From the NCBI GenBank assembly GCA_000442125.1, contig KE546969.1, forward strand, positions 310,001 through 374,000: a DNA stretch of 64,000 bases, given 5' to 3'. Below, one piece after another: positions 45,014 to 56,400 of the stretch (its first letter is position 1; the number at the start of each line of letters is the position of its first letter). A program made the translations under genes and the position numbers. A model generated the notes under the pieces. That model saw only the letters and a program-made list of their open reading frames with translations. It was not told the DNA's origin and searched no databases. Origin of the DNA: Opeltia flavorubescens. Lineage: Eukaryota; Ascomycota; Lecanoromycetes; Teloschistales; Teloschistaceae.

Positions 45014-46923
45014 ATGCATTCTGTGGGGCTCACTTACATTCTTGCTCTGGTGTGCTCTATCAATTCAGTCATTGCTGATCCGCGCGGTGAGCTCGATCAA
45101 TCCTCCTAGGACCGATAGTTGACTAATTCGGAGGTCAAGGCTATGGCCCACGTCGTCGATTCAATGCTGGTGAGTGCTGGAATTACTTTTATATCCTTCG
45201 ATTTCACGTCAGAGTCTGTTTGGGCAGCTAATGATCCCTTCGTACTGATCCTGCTGCTCGCTGCACGACGACGCGGCTCAAGAATTTCTTCCCATCCATA
45301 CTCGATCAAAGTGGAGACCGGATGCTGACAAGTGAAGGTGTTACAGATCAGAGCACGGACTCGAAGGATCTATCCATGATCACCGATTCTCCAGGCCCAC
45401 CAACTATCCAGCCCGGGATACCTGCGATTCAACCAAGCATTCCCACATCCGGTGTTCCCAGCATGAACATCCCTCCACTACATCAGACTTCATCATCCCA
45501 CTCCTTCAGCAAAGATACCTCAGCATCCCCCAATCCCGAATCATCAACTCCGTCTGCAACCATGCCTACGATGTCGACACCCTTTACAGCCACGACAACC
45601 TCGATCCCGTATCTTTCTGAGTTGATGTCCCAGCTTTTCCCCCAGCCCTCCAATTCGACTGGATCCAGCACCTCGCTTCATATTCCAGACCTAACTTCTT
45701 CGTCTCCCAAGTCAAGCACGGCTGCTGTGCACTCCATATCAAAGACCACCATGCAGTCTGTCATTCCACCTGGAAACAGTCCTAAGGATGGGCCATCAAT
45801 GACTACAATGGGTCCAACATTGATCTACTCTTTTCAGCTTCCGCCTTACTCTGGCGGTCTGGACACAAGTGGGGTTGCTGAAACCATCTCCGTCTCGTCT
45901 CCTGCAGAGGACGACACTCATCAACCAGCTGCCACCATCTACTCATACAGTCTACCTCCATATACGCCCAAAATTCCAACATACGTCGCTACCTCTGCAG
46001 GTATAGCGCCTGTATCAATGACATCTGGGGCTCCAGGAGATCCCACGGCAAATGCGCGGGCAACTGAGAATTTCTTGTCACAAGGCTCTGTTGATCCGAC
46101 GAAGGATCTGCCGCCACTTGCAACGTCCACCATAACTCCTCTCTACTCACCAGCTTGCCTCGGCAATGCTTATGGTGGTGGCTATGTTATTACACCTACG
46201 GTCTCCGCAGCGAATACGAATGTGACAGGCGCCGGGAAGATTCCTCCTGCTTACGGCTTTTCCTACAAGCTTGAATCCGCTGGATCACCTACTTACAGCG
46301 CAGCAGTAATCATCGCAGAGACGAACGCCGCAATTAATACTGGATTTCTAGTACCATCAGTCACGTCCGCCAACAGTGCTGTCAGTGCCCTGGTGCAAGG
46401 AAGTATTTCACACTTGGTAAGACCTACTCCGACCTCTCCAGTTCCGACAAACGTGCCTTTGGCCGCTTCACAAGGCCTCAATGTTTCATCAGCCCAATTA
46501 AGCAGCATATCATCCGTTCTTGGTGATGCATTTCCAGGCGCGAATCTGAGCAAATCGGAAGCCGCAGGTGTAAATAGCGGTCCAACTCAGAGTACAAGGA
46601 CTGTCGTAAACTCCTCATGCATAACAATAACAACCCTAGCCACCTCTTCGTACTTAATCAATGCTGCTGGGTCGACCATTGCGACTCTTGGACCGCAGTA
46701 TCAAACTCATAACGCCGTTACCATATCTGATAGCGCAAGCACGGGCGCGACGAACGCTCCTTCGCCAGTGCTATTCAGGGCTCAGCTTAACGATACTTTC
46801 ACGCTACCTGGCAAAGAATTGGCAGTAGCTACCTCCAGCAGAGCAAGTGCCAAGCTCGGTTTCAGTGGCGTAGGAGCATTTTCGGTGTTCTTGGGCCTCT
46901 TTGTTACGGTATTCACCATGTGA
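45014..46923 (+). CDS. Ser/Thr-rich predicted GPI-anchored cell-surface protein
   Basis: Exons 45014-45086, 45134-45169 and 45347-46923 give 561 residues. A signal peptide (MHSVGLTYILALVCSINSVI) ends near ADPR. A 36-nt middle exon adds a basic patch (GQGYGPRRRFNA) before DQSTDSKDL. The body is Ser, Thr, Pro and Ala-rich with Pro-rich phrases such as GPPTIQPGIPAIQPSIP and repeated IYSFQLPPYS/IYSYSLPPYT/YGFSYKLESA motifs. The C-terminus is a hydrophobic tail after a small-residue patch (SAKLGFSGVGAFSVFLGLFV then TVFTM), as in GPI signals. Such proteins are heavily O-glycosylated wall or membrane components. The middle exon is frame-neutral and may be optional. No enzyme domain is seen. Confidence 0.72.
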
Positions 46924-47395
46924 GAGTCGTGCGTGCTAAGTGTTATGATATGCCAAACAAGTGGATTCATGTATGGTGGAATCATTGATGTTCATATGAT
47001 TTGCCATGCTAGGTACATGGTATCGCAAAGCATTGCTTGAAAGACAAGACTATAATACAGTACTTCATTCCTAGCATTCATCCACTGTCCCAGTCTCAAG
47101 CGTTGCTTGCATGTAATGGTCTTAGCTAGCCTAATCTGATAGAACAGTCTTCGTCTGGTCTATTTTCCTGAAGATGACTACAAGCGATAATTTCTTCGAA
47201 ACATATTACCCCTTTTTGGATTCCTCAGAAGGTAAGTCCTCGCAGGGAAACGACTCGTACCACGAGCTTAAGTCGTATTCGATCCAATGGTCTTCGGTCC
47301 GACCTGCTTCTCATCATGGTGTACTCTTTGTGAAATACCCTCGACCACATTCGGCACGAACTTATTTTGAGTCTCTGAATCCTTATAGTCTTAGT
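46924..47395. other. Convergent intergenic region, no gene seen
   Basis: These 472 bases lie between the GPI-protein stop (plus) and the prefoldin stop (minus). A 96-codon plus frame at 47174-47464 overlaps prefoldin exons in antisense and is not called. Confidence 0.45.
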
Positions 47396-48056
47396 TCATT
47401 TGCCTTCCTGCATTTTCATTTGCAATTGATAGACCTGTGGGAGTCCTTAGCTGCTTGTATTTAATGTCGAGATCCATGTTCGGGGACTAACTTCCATTTT
47501 CTTCCCTTCACTTTGCGATTGCATTTCTGATATTAGGGTTTCTACACGTTTCCTGGTTGTGATGGGGCGTTAGCTTAGTGATGTAGCGGTTTGGGGTTGA
47601 GATTCAAATTCCGCTTCTATTCTCCTCTCCTCTTCCCCATTTTCTTCTACCCCTCTTCCCCTTAAACCACTACCATAAGGGGGCGAACAGCAAACTCACA
47701 TCTCCTTCCCAATAAACTCCAACCTCCCCTCCACCGCCGATTCCGCCTCCGCTTTCTCCTGTTTCAGCAGCACGGGCCCGATGAGTTTGTAGATGGTGGA
47801 TGAAGGGGTGAGGGTTGAGAATTCTGTCTGGACGGAGATGTTTTCTTGCTGTTGGGACTCGAGGCGTTGGAGGGAGGAGACTTGTGTTTGGAGATCTGGA
47901 TTAAGTGGGTTGGTGGGTAGTCAGCTTTGGGGGGATCGAGAATACGGTATAAGAGGGGGAGCGGGGTGGAGGGGAGTTGGAGAGGGTACCTGTCTGTAGC
48001 TTCTGATATTCGTCCGAAAGTGCTTGGAGCTTTTGCTGGGGATCTTCGGTGGTCAT
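47396..48056 (-). CDS. YKE2: Prefoldin subunit 6 (beta-type)
   Basis: Exons 48056-47990, 47895-47700, 47552-47492 and 47434-47396 give 120 residues, the family length. The sequence starts MTTEDPQQKLQALSDEYQKL and continues QTDLQTQVSSLQRLESQQQE, ENISVQTEFSTL, TIYKLIGPVLLKQEKAEAES, AVEGRLEFIGKEMKRVETLI and ends MQSQSEGKKMEVYQLQMKMQ. Two coiled-coil helices flank the beta hairpin (IYKLIGPVLLKQ). Family role: prefoldin is a hexameric jellyfish-shaped chaperone that hands nascent actin and tubulin to the CCT chaperonin. Its 147-nt third intron-containing gap (47553-47699) carries tRNA-like boxes on the plus strand. The gene is split into four small exons that are easily missed. It is divergent from VPS4. 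Confidence 0.88.
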
Positions 48057-48413
48057 TACGGTTGTGGTATGGTTGTGGTATGGAGGGTGATGGTAGGGGC
48101 GGAGCGGAAAGCGGGGGATGATGGGCGATTGAGGGATGTCTTGGCGCTGCTTAGGTGGGCACTAATTTATCTCCATAGCGACACTAAAGTGAGACTCAAT
48201 GGTGGTTCTGGCATTGCTATCAATTTCTCTTTGATGATCCAGTCAATCTTCTACATCCAACGGAGATAGCTCTGCTAGAAGCAGACTTTTACAACTGATG
48301 TTGACCTAAAGCAATTTTCGCCGCAGTCTCACCTTTCTTCGTTGCCCGCGACAGCAACAAGATCATCTTGAAGAGAACTCACCTCTCCTCCCTTTCAGGC
48401 CTTTCAGGTCACA
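48057..48413. promoter_or_regulatory. Divergent promoter between prefoldin 6 and VPS4
   Basis: These 357 bases lie between outward-facing starts. CTTTCAGGCCTTTCAGGTCACA, a doubled CTTTCAGG phrase, sits just before the VPS4 ATG. No gene is seen. Confidence 0.5.
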
Positions 48414-49801
48414 ATGTCAAACACCGATTTCCTCGGCCGAGCCATCGACGTCGTCAAAAAAGCCATCGAAAATGACACATCCGGCGAATACGAAAAAGCC
48501 TACCAGCTCTACTACCAAGCCCTCGAGCTCTTCATGCTCGCCCTAAAATGGGAGAAGAACGCCAAATCAAAAGAGATGATCCGCACAAAAGCAAATGAAT
48601 ACATGGAGCGAGCTGAAAAACTCAAGAACCATCTCGCGGAAACGGATAAGGGTTCGAAGAAGAAACCTGCCGCGGTGGGTTCGAACGGGAAGGTTTCGGG
48701 CTCCGGGGGTAAGGGCAAGGATGACGAGGATGAGGAGCAGGATCCGGATGCGAAGAAATTGAGGGGGGCGCTGGCGGGGGCGATATTGACTGATAAACCG
48801 AATATCAAGTGGGAGGATGTTGCGGGGTTGGAGGGGGCGAAGGAGGCGCTGAAGGAGGCCGTCATATTACCGATTAAATTTCCGCATTTGTTTGTGGGGA
48901 AGAGGCAGCCGTGGAAGGGGATATTGTTGTATGGCCCGCCGGGGACGGGGAAGAGTTATCTGGCTAAGGCGGTGGCTACGGAGGCGAATAGCACGTTCTT
49001 CAGTGTGAGCAGTAGTGATTTGGTGAGTAAATGGATGGGGGAGAGCGAAAGGTATGTTTCTTCCTGCGGTCTATCATGAAGAATTGCGTTCCGGGTGGAC
49101 TAAGATGAGATTGCAGGCTAGTCAAGCAGTTGTTCAATATGGCCCGAGAAAACAGACCCTCTATCATCTTCATCGACGAAGTCGACGCACTCTGTGGACC
49201 GCGAGGGGAAGGCGAAAGCGAAGCCTCGCGACGTATAAAGACAGAACTACTTGTTCAAATGGACGGTGTAGGCCGCGACTCCAAGGGCGTTCTCATCCTC
49301 GGCGCCACAAACATTCCATGGCAACTCGACGCCGCCATCCGAAGACGATTTCAAAGACGCGTCCATATCTCCCTCCCCGACCTCCCTGCTCGCATGAAAA
49401 TGTTCGAACTCGCCGTTGGCACCACCCCATGTGATCTCAAATCCTCAGACTTCAAGACCCTCGGTCAGCTCAGCGATGGGTACTCCGGATCTGATATCTC
49501 GATCGCGGTACAGGATGCTTTGATGCAGCCTGTGCGGAAAATACAGACAGCGACTCACTACAAGCCGGTCATGGTTGAGGTGGAGGGCCAGATGGTGGAG
49601 AAACTTACGCCGTGTAGTCCAGGGGATAAAGGTGCTGTGGAGATGAATTGGACGGAAGTGGATAGTGATAAGCTGTTGGAGCCGTCTTTGGTGCTAAAGG
49701 ACTTTGTGAAGGCGGTGAAAGGAGCGAGACCGACGGTTAGTGCGGAGGATGTCAAGAGGAGTGCAGACTGGACGGCTGAATTTGGAAGTGAAGGCGGGTG
49801 A
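48414..49801 (+). CDS. VPS4: ESCRT disassembly AAA ATPase Vps4
   Basis: Two exons, 48414-49051 and 49117-49801, give 440 residues. An N-terminal MIT domain (residues 1-78; [40 protein letters not shown]) is followed by an acidic, Lys/Gly-rich linker, then the AAA core: Walker A GPPGTGKS near residue 174, pore-loop SKWMGESE, Walker [12 protein letters not shown] (Asp233, Glu234), [10 protein letters not shown], and arginine fingers RRRFQRR. The beta domain ([18 protein letters not shown]) and a C-terminal helix ([17 protein letters not shown]) complete the family pattern. Family role: Vps4 pulls ESCRT-III filaments apart at multivesicular bodies, abscission sites and the nuclear envelope. The intron falls right after the pore loop. 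Confidence 0.96.
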
Positions 49802-50420
49802 GCTACGATTGCTATGGTGAATTTGAACGGCGTGATGAAGGTAGGATCAGATTATATCATGCGAGCACTGGTGTTGGGGATTTAGGACGGGAAGTCGGAC
49901 TCTTCCTTATTTCTGTCAAGCACTTTTGTTCTCATTCGAATGTTTTAATCATATATGTGATATCAAGGAGTGTACCTTCTATTATCTCCCTCAACCCTTT
50001 CCTTTTATTCTTCTTCCTACGGACGTCACTTCCGTTTTAAGATCGATCTTGACCTTCCAAAATTACTTGGGCCACTTCGCCTCACCTGATTTGTCCACCA
50101 CCAATCTTTCGTCAGAATACAGACAGATCATGATAAAGACGCTTCAAGCGAGCGATATCCAGTCATTTGAAGCTCAGCATAGTATGACCACAGCTTAGCT
50201 TCATCTATATCTTTGATCTTCCGAAGGCAATTGATATCACGAACAGCTCTGGATAGCCTCACCCTTTGACCTTAATGGACCCTTCCGAACGACCTCGGCA
50301 TAGGAAACGACATACATAGAGTTCTGTCATATATGAAATAATCCTGAGCACCCATGCACTATACCAAGAAAAGCGACGGCCTCCAGTAGCAAGGCTCAAG
50401 CTGAAGAACCTAAGAGGGAG
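49802..50420. other. Intergenic region between VPS4 and the F-box gene, no gene seen
   Basis: These 619 bases are AT-rich with only short open frames and hold the VPS4 3' end and the next promoter. Nothing else is seen. Confidence 0.45.
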
Positions 50421-52352
50421 ATGTCACTCGTATCGCTACCGCTAGAAATTCTGGAGTTGGTGGTCAAGCAGGTAATGCTTTCGGATTTCCTTCGTGGTAG
50501 ACCATGACTGACAATTGGCTAGATCCCTTACAGAACTGACCTTAGCAGATTATCAAAGACATGCAAGATACTGAAAAGTGTCGTCTTTCCTAGACTGTAC
50601 TCGCACCTCGTTCTGAAGCTACCTCAGAAATGGACACATCTCCGTAATCTTGAACGTCTCTTGGCTTCTCCGTGTGAAGGTTTCCAGCACGTTACTTCAA
50701 TCAAAATCACAACGCGATTCAGTGATGGACACGATGGGTATGCAGACGGAATTGCTGTGAACTTTGATAAAGAAGAAACCTACACGGGCGATGTCTACGT
50801 TCCTCCTCCTTCTATGTCTTCTCAACTCAACTTGATCGTCCGATTTCTGCTTCAAAAGATACAGAAGAGGCAACTAAGAGAATTTATGTACGTATAAACG
50901 CAGGATCATGAACCCGGTGTCTTCCAATGGTGATCTTGTATAGTTGGGACCATGGATGTGCTCTGGAAGACTTTACGCTCGAATGCTTAAACTATACGTC
51001 ACTTGATACCCTTGAGATGAGTACCTACGCTGATACTGCGGACGATTGGGACTCTTTCGATATGCCAAGTACCAAATCATTCACTCTAAGCTCCTTCGAC
51101 GATACGGTCTGTGGATCTTGGATTGCACATGCCATCACCTCGTCATTCTCTCTAGAACACTTGTGCCTTGGTGCACAATCCAGTGCGTACAGGTTTTACA
51201 ATGGTCATTATCCACGTTTCCATACAGACATCGACGATCTTCTAAATGATATAGCCTCGTCAGTTAGCGACATACTTCTAGACATAGGAGAAGAGGATCG
51301 TATATCCATTCACTACCCAGACCTCACCACACTGGACTTTAAGGGGTTGAATGTTAGCAAATTGATCGGGCCAGGATTTGTACTTTTGAAGTGGCATTGT
51401 CTGACATCCTTAACCTTGGAGTCTTGTCGTGGACTGGAGCATACTTTCAAATTCCTGACAGAAAAGAACAATTCTTCGTCCTCACAGTGGCAGCTTAGAC
51501 TTCAATCGTTCAGTATACGGCACGAAACCTGCAGTCATGAGTTCAAAAAACAACTCCGTAGATTTCTAGTCTCCATACCAGGGCTCACTGACCTTTCGGT
51601 ATTACTTGAGACCAATGACCAGCTACAAGGCTCTGACGAAATATTGAAAAGGCATGGAAAATCGTTGAGGACCTTGGTTTGGGAGGAGCGAAAAGGAAGA
51701 CGAATCACTCTTGCTCCCGCGGAGGAACACAGACCACCTATGCTGCTTCAGATAGACCAAATAGCTTCATCGTGCCCTGACCTCATCGAACTCGGGGTAT
51801 CTCTGGATTGGACCTTGCTTGACTACAGGAAGACGTGGTTGTGGAGAGTATATATCCCTGTCGATAAGGCTTCGCTACGAATAGATCAGACTAACGTTCG
51901 AGTTTCAGTCATCATGCAAGACCGCCCAAGCTATCAAGTCTATGAAACGGCTACGGACGCTTAATATTCGCAACTTGCCAACCCTCAATCCGACAGGTAT
52001 CGGGCTCCATGAAGAGCTGCAAGAAGGATTTGCTACCGGCATTCTGAAAATGCTGGATGTTCCGCTTAGAGGACCCGGTTCGATGTTACTTTCTGGAGCT
52101 TTGCAACTTAAAATATTAGGCATAGGATCATTGTTCTACAGAGATGTCCGCAACAACCTATACTGGCCGAATGACGAGAAGTTGACCATGCTGCATCATT
52201 TCCTCCGTCTCCAGATTTACTCCGTCAACGTATGGCATCAATCTGATGGCCGGCGGAAACGTTTTGTGACACACGTTGAGTCAGGCACGTATGAGAAGAC
52301 TCAAGCTGATGGAAGAGATGTTACTGTTTTTAAGCCTTACTGGATGGCATGA
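50421..52352 (+). CDS. F-box protein with leucine-rich-repeat-like region
   Basis: Exons 50421-50471, 50523-50887, 50944-51847 and 51909-52352 give 587 residues. The N-terminus holds an F-box: VSLPLEILELVVKQIPYRTD then LSRLSKTCKILKSVVFPRLY. The rest has irregular Leu-rich phrases (LEDFTLECLNYTSL, LTTLDFKGLNVSKL, LTSLTLESCRGLEH, LRTLNIRNLPTLNP) typical of the large fungal F-box/LRR group. Family role: such proteins bind Skp1 through the F-box and present substrates to an SCF ubiquitin ligase; the target is unknown. The last intron has a good GACTAACG branch site and TTTCAG acceptor. These genes expand in fungi and are often poorly conserved. Confidence 0.75.
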
Positions 52353-53476
52353 GGTGTAGTCGCGTACAACATTGAACACATGATCCTTGCTGATCTAGGA
52401 GCAGATGAGTGTCGCTTCGACAGCTAGATGCTTGAGGTGTCTTGCTAGGCAATAGGTCTTGCTTCAAAGAATTTGCCGGCTCATCTACTACGCCGCATAT
52501 CAGGAGGGTCCAAAAATTTTGCAGGCTCAACGCTTGACGGAGTCATAGAGCGACGGACAATGTGCTTGAGGTTTAGCTATGGACTACACTGTGTTCGCAT
52601 CATCATTTGTACTTCCTTCCATGGGGGTCTACATGGGCTTCGTGAATTAGGAGGCTCCGTGCCAGCAGAGCAACGACTGTTCCATACCAATTTCTCATGT
52701 CTATCTGGCATGCCACATGAGAATTAAGACCATGTCACTCATGACAATCTCCCTGGAAAGTTGTTCTTGTATGATGGGATACAATGCCCTTTCCCTTCTT
52801 CGAACTCCATTAGGGGATTCCCATCAGAACTTTCATGTCAATGACTCTACTATTCTAATGATCAGAAAAACTGTTCAAGTTTACGACCAAGCCCATCACC
52901 GCCTGGCCATTTCGTCGTCAGTTATTTCCAACTAACACATTATCACAAAGTCGAACATTCCAATGAATTGCCCACTTTGATTGTCATGCTCATGTAACTT
53001 ATCATTTTCATCCGATATACTTCCGAAGTATCCTCTAGTTGACTGCATGCTCCTTGTGACCTGTACTGACGGTTTATACTGCTTAGTAAACTCCATATGT
53101 TGACGTGCGTTACATAATAAATCCAACTATTGGGGTGGGAAGGTCCGAGGGTCTACATTTGGTATTCCCATTTGAAGTCCGGTCGACACCAACGTCTTCT
53201 CGATCCAGCCATCAAAATCAGGAGCCTATTACTCAACGCACAAGCAGCATTTCAAACAGCTGAATACCATCGGAGAGAGAATATTCATAACCATAACGTA
53301 GCTACCGACTTCCATACACAGATATCGCTACAATGAAAACCATAGCAATACCCAATCCACATACCAAGAACACCACCCAATGCCTACTCTGTTCCCTTTC
53401 CTCCATTTCTCACTCTTACTCCCTCCCCCTTTCCCTCACCCCCTCCTCTCTCTCCGTCAATCAATCCCCACCGCCC
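52353..53476. other. Convergent intergenic region, no gene seen
   Basis: These 1124 bases lie between the F-box gene (plus) and PcpA (minus). Short open frames only; a pyrimidine-rich tract at about 53390-53500 lies across the PcpA 3' end. No RNA gene or repeat is recognised. Confidence 0.45.
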
Positions 53477-56400
53477 TCACCCTCTCCCCGCCTTCTCAAT
53501 CCTCACCCTCAACTGCTCTCTCCTCGCGACCTCCAGAGCACGATTCAACGCGCCCTTAACCTTCTTCTGCTCCGTCCACTCATCCGCATACCGCTTACAC
53601 CTCGACATGAACACAATCATAATGCCATAAGTCCTGACGTGGCGTTTTCTCTTGGGTTCAGGCGGGAACTGCGAAGCATCGATGCCGAAATTCTTCTTCA
53701 TCATTGCAAGGTCGAGTTTGTTGCTGTGGAGTTGATTATTAGTAAAGAATCAAAGAGAAAAGGGGTGATGGAAGAGGGAAGGGAAGTGGAAAGATAGGAT
53801 AGGATAACAACATACCAAGCCTCAAACATTTTGATAGTATTCGACAGATAGATCTTCTCAAACACCAAACAATTCCTAAAATCCGCCTCCCTCTCCACTT
53901 TCCACCTTAGCCATTTTATCTGCGTCGCCATGCCATTGATTTCGCTCGCATGCCTCTTCTCCTTTTCCTGAACCACGAGCTGAAGTTCCTGGACCTCCTT
54001 CTCATCACAATTTTCGCTAATGGAGGTATTAGGAAAGCGGACGCGGGAGTTCATCGCCTTGCGTTCTGCTTCCCATGTCTTCTGCTGGCGACTGAGGTTC
54101 TCGATCGCGCTCTCGTAGCGAGATTGCAGCGCGTCGAGTTCGGCAACCAAAGCGGAGGATTTCTTTTGATGATGAGTGCGCTCGCTACGGACACGCTGAA
54201 GATGGGCACGGATTTCTTGTTCGCGGGTAGCTGATGCTTTGAGGTTGGATTCACGGGCTAGAATCTGGAGCTGGAGGTCTTCGGCTTCGAGTTTTGCGTC
54301 TTTGAGCATCTCGTGGAGATCTTTACGCTCGTCGGCCATTGTGCGGTCGCCGACGATGTTGTTTCGAGTATCGCGGAGGGAGGACTCGAGGGTCTGGATG
54401 CGGTTACGTAGTCGGGATATCGTTTTTTCGGCGGTTATAAGCTTCGTCTGCTCGCTTTCCTGGTCATGGCGTAACAAGGATATCTCTTGTTCAAGCTGCT
54501 CGCGTTCTTGTTCCGACTGTGCCACGTTTGCTTGACTCTCCCGTTCGGCCTCGCTGAGCTTACGGCGGAGTTCCTTCTCGGTATCCCGAGACTTGGAACG
54601 AGAGTCTTTGAGCTGCTGATGGAGGTCTGACAACTGGTGCCTTAGCTCGGCAATCTCTGTCTTTTGAGCTGAGCCTCCACCTGATGATTTCGGAGAGTCG
54701 ATGCCAAATCTCGCGAGCTCGGCCTCATGAACCTTACGTTCGAGACGGGTCACTTTCTGCTTGAGATCACGGACGACTTCTCGTTGTGCTGATTCACGTT
54801 GTACATTTTCCCTTTCTTTTTGCCGCGCAGCTGACAGATCCTTTCGTAGAATGGAAAGCTCAGCGTCCGCAGGATCGTTTTCAAGATCATGTGTCGTTCG
54901 ATTCTCGAGCTCTCTTACTTGGCTCTCAAGGCGTTGTATCCTATGTCTCGCGCTGGCCAAGTCTCGGTCTTTGCCATCAGATGACGAACCTATTCTCCGT
55001 TTAAGTTCGGTGATCTCGTCGCTTAGTCTAATCTCCTCAACACTAGCCCGCTGTATCTCTTCCTCCAACTCTTTTTCAGCAAGTTCGTTCTTTTCCAGCA
55101 AGGCATTACGTTCTTCCCTCAAACGCGATACTTCGGTCTCCAGCTTCAGCTTAGCCTTCTTGAGCTCTGACTTCTCCTGATCTCGAATAAATGTCCTGTC
55201 GGCTTGGACGTCTGACTGAAGCTGGCTCTTGATTTGGTCACGCTCAGTCTCGACGTCTTCTAGCATAGACCGTAGCTCATGCAGTTCAAGGTTGTTATTG
55301 GCCAGTCGGTCCTGGAGGGATTGTCGTTCCGCTCTGACTTTCTGAAGCTCTGACTCGATATTTTGAAGCCGAGAACTCAGCTGATCTCGCGACCCATTGC
55401 CAGCCTCTATATCACCTTGGTACGTCTTCGACTCGGCACGGACGTCAGCCAAGGCTGCATCTGCCCTACTCAGTTCTTGTTTCGCTGAATGAAGTTGGCG
55501 TCTGAGGGACTCTGCATCTTGGCGAGCAGCGGAAGTTTCATCCTTTGCTCTCGTAGCTTCTTCATCCAAGCTGTCTTGGAGGACGTTGACTTCGTCTTCT
55601 AAAGCCTGGATCTTCTCCTCTAGCGTAGCTTCATTACGTTTACTGATCCGCAATTCTTCATTTACACGGGCAAGTTCCGACCTCGAATTGGCTAGCTGCT
55701 TGCGCTTATCGTTGATGTCCGTATCAAGATCCTCAAGATCTCGCTTTAGACTGGCTTCTTGACTCTCGTGTCTTTGCTTTTCACTCTCCAGCGCTTCTTG
55801 CAGTTTGTGCTCTCGGCCTGATAATGTTCCTTCAGATTCATGGAGTTTGCTGATGGTACGCTGTAGGCCTGCACTTTGTTCGTTTGCCCGATCCCGTTCT
55901 GACTCAAGTCCTCGTCGCTGGCTTTCCCAAAGATCCTGCTCCGCTGCATGTTGGCTATCCTTCTCATCAAGCTCGCGTTGAAGAGAATTAACTTCGTCAG
56001 AAAGCTGACGGATTTCATCTTCCGCTTCTTCTCGAAGTTGACGGTCATTCTCAAGAGCGTGGGATCTTTCGGCCTCGAGATCTGCCTCCAACTCGTTCAC
56101 TTGGGCCTGGCTTCGGGTGAGATCGCGCTGTAAGCTCTTGGACTCGGCAGTCAGAGCGTCGTGGCGCGTGTGAAGAAGTTCTTTCTCCTCGCATTTACGC
56201 TCTAGATCTTTTGTAACTTCTTCAAGTCGTGTCGTCACAATGTTGCACTTCTTGTTGATAGCCTCTAGTCTTTGCTGGAGCTCTCCATTTTCATCTCGAA
56301 GACGGTACGTTTCTTTGTGGGCTTCTTGCTCAGACCTTGATCCCTTATCGCGTAGATCGGCAGCTTCGTCCTGCAATTTCTGGATCTTCTCTTCGAGTTG

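Noticed and set aside
47174-47464. A 96-codon plus-strand frame
   Set aside because: It overlaps the last prefoldin exon in antisense, while the prefoldin exons are supported by family motifs and phase.
54761-55180. A 139-codon plus-strand frame rich in Ser and Leu
   Set aside because: It is the antisense of PcpA coiled coil; complements of Glu/Arg-rich helices commonly give such frames.
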